Positions 7,461-9,024 of a DNA stretch of 9,024 nt are shown piece by piece. The notes below the pieces were generated by a model that saw only the letters and a list, made by a program, of their open reading frames with translations, searched no databases and had not been told where the DNA came from. Every line of letters starts with the position of its first letter. The first letter of the stretch is position 1. The DNA is from an uncultured Bacilli bacterium (GTDB taxonomy: Bacteria; Bacillota_I; Bacilli_A; RF39; UBA660): the NCBI GenBank assembly GCA_947600015.1, contig CANQFX010000049.1, positions 1 through 9,024 on the forward strand, read 5' to 3'. The position numbers and the translations under genes were made by a program.

Positions 7461-7482
7461 TTAATTGTCTTGTACCATTCAA
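7454..7482 (-). promoter_or_regulatory. Candidate cas operon promoter overlapping the tracrRNA promoter
   Basis: On the minus strand TTGAAT (7482 to 7477), a 17-bp spacer and TAATAC (7459 to 7454). Transcription would start near 7446-7448, leaving an untranslated leader of only about 15 nt with the ribosome binding site at its very 5' end. The -35 is part of the anti-repeat DNA, and the -10 shares five base pairs with the tracrRNA -10. A longer transcript reading through from the upstream transporter gene is an alternative. Confidence 0.4.
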
Positions 7483-7560
7483 GATGACATAGAAAGTTAA
7501 AATAAAGGTTTTACCCTAAATACTTACCTATGTAAGAATAACTGCTTAGGCAGTTTTTTT
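7467..7560 (+). ncRNA. tracrRNA
   Basis: About 94 nt, divergent from cas9. The anti-repeat (7473-7493, core ACCATTCAAGATGACATAG) is the exact complement of 21 nt of the crRNA repeat. Then come AAG (bulge) and TTAAAAT, which pairs with the GUUUUA that starts the crRNA repeat, the same duplex-bulge-stem plan as S. pyogenes tracrRNA (...CATAGCAAGTTAAAATAAGG). The 3' part has a nexus-like GGU-UUU-ACC (7507-7515), a hairpin CUUAC-CUAU-GUAAG (7523-7536) and a terminator hairpin. It pairs with each repeat of the pre-crRNA, allows RNase III cleavage and holds the guide in Cas9. The start is inferred from the promoter; the end is firm. Confidence 0.93.
7540..7560 (+). terminator. tracrRNA terminator
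   Basis: Stem AACTGC / GCAGTT (7540-7545 with 7550-7555), loop TTAG, then a T-run to 7560. It is the 3' hairpin of the mature tracrRNA as well. Read on the minus strand the same stem is followed by ATTCTT and not a U-run, so it is probably a poor terminator for the transporter gene that ends at 7567. Confidence 0.88.
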
Positions 7561-7566
7561 CTTTTG

Positions 7567-8508
7567 TTATAACATATTTTTTTTCTTTAATAAATAGGCA
7601 ATGAATAGAGAAATTACAAAGGATGTTCCTACAATAATCATAAAGGCAGATTCATTGTTAGCAAGAGCAATTGGTACATTCATTCCCAAGAAAGAAGCAA
7701 TAATCGTAGGAATTGATAATACAATAGTAATTCCCGCTAAGAACTTCATTACTAAGTTCAAATTATTAGAGACAATGGTTGCATAGGTATCTGTAATTGA
7801 AGATAAAATATCGCGATAAATTCCACTCATTTCAATTGCCTGTTTATTTTCAATAATTGCATCTTCTAGTAAATCAGAATCTCCTTCATATAAAGGCAAG
7901 ATGGTTCCTTTTGCTAATTTTTCTAATACTAGTTCATTGGCCTTTAATGAAGTAATAAAATATACTAACGTTTTTTCAATTTCTAACATATCAATTAAAT
8001 CTTTATTCTCTGTTGATCTTTTTAATACTTCTTCTTTCTTTTCAATATCATTATTTACTTCCGTTAGTGCCTTCAAATATAGAGATGCTGTTTTTAAAAA
8101 AATTTGAATTAAAAATCTGGTCTTTTTTGCTGTACGAAAATCTTTAATTTTATTTTTCTTAAAGTCATTTAAGACATAATTTTTCTTAGGAGAAATGGTA
8201 ATGACATAATTATTTTTTGTAATAACGATACCTAAGGGATATGTTTTATACTTATGACCATTTTCTCCTTCTTCTAAATAAGGAGTATCAATAACAACTA
8301 GAGTAGCATTGTCATCCTCTTCTACACGTGGTAGTTCTTCATCATCTAGCATTTTCATAATCAACTCTTTATTTACTAGTGTTTTATCGGCTACTTTTTC
8401 AATTTCACTCATGGTTGGAGCAATTAACTCTAACCAACAGTCCATGGTAATTTTCTTTCCTTTTTTTATATTTTTTTCTACGCTACTGGTCTTCCATATT
8501 TTTATCAT
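7567..8508 (-). CDS. CorA-family divalent cation transporter
   Basis: 313 aa, the usual length of CorA proteins, which form pentameric channels taking Mg2+ (or Co2+/Ni2+, or exporting Zn2+ in some branches) across the cell membrane. The soluble N-terminal domain and a long charged helix (about 130-250, rich in Lys/Glu, coiled-coil-like) are followed by two membrane helices near the C-terminus (about 255-274 and 287-307). The signature GMN motif lies at 275-277 (FLGMNVP), where the family places its selectivity loop, and the Lys-rich tail KKKNML follows. The start has a strong AAAGGAGGG site 6-7 nt upstream and its own promoter. It faces the tracrRNA gene tail to tail with only 6 bp between. 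Nothing ties it to CRISPR function; I take it as chromosomal flank. The exact ion cannot be read from the sequence. Confidence 0.9.
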   Translation of the reverse strand: MIKIWKTSSVEKNIKKGKKITMDCWLELIAPTMSEIEKVADKTLVNKELIMKMLDDEELPRVEEDDNATLVVIDTPYLEEGENGHKYKTYPLGIVITKNNYVITISPKKNYVLNDFKKNKIKDFRTAKKTRFLIQIFLKTASLYLKALTEVNNDIEKKEEVLKRSTENKDLIDMLEIEKTLVYFITSLKANELVLEKLAKGTILPLYEGDSDLLEDAIIENKQAIEMSGIYRDILSSITDTYATIVSNNLNLVMKFLAGITIVLSIPTIIASFLGMNVPIALANNESAFMIIVGTSFVISLFIAYLLKKKNML

Positions 8509-8523
8509 TCAATCCCTCCTTTG

Positions 8524-8586
8524 TTTCATTATATCATAAATTGTTTTTTTATATCGAAATTGTCTTTTTATCATATCATAATTGTC
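8524..8586. repeat. Three imperfect tandem repeats of about 21 bp upstream of the CorA-type gene
   Basis: On the minus strand three units begin ACAATT(T)(A/C)(T)GATAT: about 8565-8586, 8545-8564 and 8524-8544. The last unit contains the -10 box of the transporter gene. A shorter ATTATGATG lies just beyond the first. Two-turn helical spacing over a promoter suggests an operator or an AT-rich activating region, but low sequence complexity could also give this look. Confidence 0.45.
8528..8536 (-). promoter_or_regulatory. Promoter of the CorA-type gene (extended -10)
   Basis: The minus strand reads TGATATAAT (8536 to 8528), a perfect TATAAT with an upstream TG. No convincing -35 lies 16-18 bp upstream. 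The start codon is 20 bp downstream of the box with a strong ribosome binding site between, so the untranslated leader would be short. Confidence 0.6.
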
Positions 8587-8610
8587 ATCATAATTCCAAA
8601 ATTTTACACA

Positions 8611-8638
8611 AAAAAACTATTTTTTTCAAATAGTTTTT
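8611..8638 (-). terminator. Terminator after the HtrA-like gene
   Basis: On the minus strand AAAAACTATTT (8638 to 8628), loop GAAAA and AAATAGTTTTTT (8622 to 8611) form an 11-bp stem that ends in a U-run. The stem begins within the stop codon of the protease gene. It separates that gene from the transporter gene, which has its own promoter. Confidence 0.8.
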
Positions 8639-9024
8639 AGTCTGTACTCTTACTTAATTTTACTTTTGTTGTATGTTCTTTATTATTTCTAATATAAGTG
8701 ACATCAATGGTATCCCCTGCTTGATGTTGATATAATTCATATCTTAAGTAAGCAGAATCTTTTACCTTATTGCCATCAATTTTAACAATGACATCACCTT
8801 TTTTTAGTCCTGATTTGCTAGCTCCTGTTCCATCCACGATACTAATTACAACTACCCCATCTTTGATATCATCATCTACTAACACTCCATTACGATACAA
8901 AGAAGCTGTATCCGTTACATTCGTCATACTAATTCCTAACATTGGCCACTCGATTTCTTTTCCTGACTCTAAAGAATCAATATGACTCATCGCATACTCA
9001 ATTGGAATCGCAAAACCCATTCCT
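8637..9024 (-). CDS. HtrA/DegP-like serine protease, C-terminal part with PDZ domain (5' end outside window)
   Basis: About 128 codons are visible and the frame stays open to the window edge. GMGFAIPIEYAMSHIDSL at the left of the visible protein matches the end of the trypsin-like domain of HtrA proteases (usually GIGFAIPIN). A PDZ domain follows, from about WPMLGISMTN through GASKSGLKKGDVIVKIDGNKV to the end, with the hydrophobic strand and GDVI loop typical of the family. HtrA proteins are membrane-anchored quality-control proteases facing the cell surface in Bacillota; PDZ domains bind exposed C-termini of substrates. The catalytic His-Asp-Ser residues and the membrane anchor are not visible, so activity cannot be judged. 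The ATG at 9018-9020 is internal, not the true start. The gene ends in a strong terminator and appears unrelated to the CRISPR locus. Confidence 0.88.
   Translation of the reverse strand, partial: GMGFAIPIEYAMSHIDSLESGKEIEWPMLGISMTNVTDTASLYRNGVLVDDDIKDGVVVISIVDGTGASKSGLKKGDVIVKIDGNKVKDSAYLRYELYQHQAGDTIDVTYIRNNKEHTTKVKLSKSTD

Noticed and set aside
7432..7482. Seventeen-residue N-terminal extension of Cas9
   Set aside because: No ribosome binding site for that TTG, no homology, and it overlaps the tracrRNA gene; the start at 7431 fits better.
7601..8539. Several short plus-strand frames (7601-7786, 7901-8107, 8309-8539)
   Set aside because: All are shadows of the transporter gene on the minus strand, with no ribosome binding sites or recognisable domains.
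8770..8985. Plus-strand frame of 71 codons
   Set aside because: Antisense shadow of the PDZ-coding region.

Overview
The window is a complete type II-A CRISPR-Cas locus in a very AT-rich bacterial genome. Very low GC, strong AGGAGG-type ribosome binding sites, TATAAT-type promoters, TGA used as stop and TGG as Trp point to a low-GC Bacillota. An Erysipelotrichia/Coprobacillus-like gut lineage is my best guess, from gene content and style only. I see nothing that departs from the known type II-A plan. The interest lies in its regulatory RNA and promoter architecture.

Layout, left to right. Positions 1-209 hold the 5' end of a minus-strand ORF resembling an ISL3-family transposase, with its own promoter and an upstream hairpin terminator. 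Positions 241-1530 are the CRISPR array: 20 repeats of 36 bp and 19 spacers of exactly 30 bp. It is read on the minus strand, with decayed repeats at the left (trailer) end and the leader at 1531-1589. Positions 1590-7431 are the minus-strand operon cas9-cas1-cas2-csn2, whose genes overlap one another. Positions 7432-7560 hold a plus-strand tracrRNA gene divergent from cas9. Positions 7567-8508 (minus) encode a CorA-like divalent-cation transporter, and 8637-9024 (minus) hold the C-terminal PDZ part of an HtrA/DegP-like protease. The last two are ordinary chromosomal flank.

How it works together: Cas9, guided by crRNA plus tracrRNA, cleaves invading DNA. Cas1, Cas2 and Csn2 (with Cas9) add spacers at the leader end, next to an ATTTGAG leader-anchor motif. 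The tracrRNA anti-repeat pairs without mismatch over 21 nt with the repeat, then forms a bulge and a lower stem, followed by a nexus, one hairpin and a terminator hairpin, as in the S. pyogenes system.

Most notable: (1) the leader contains an inverted, interrupted copy of the repeat just after a predicted extended -10 promoter, so leader RNA could fold onto the first repeat; (2) the predicted tracrRNA and cas9 promoters overlap at their -10 boxes, and the cas9 -35 lies inside the tracrRNA anti-repeat; (3) the Cas9 C-terminus keeps the equivalent of SpCas9 R1333 but has Gly at the R1335 position, hinting at a PAM other than plain NGG.
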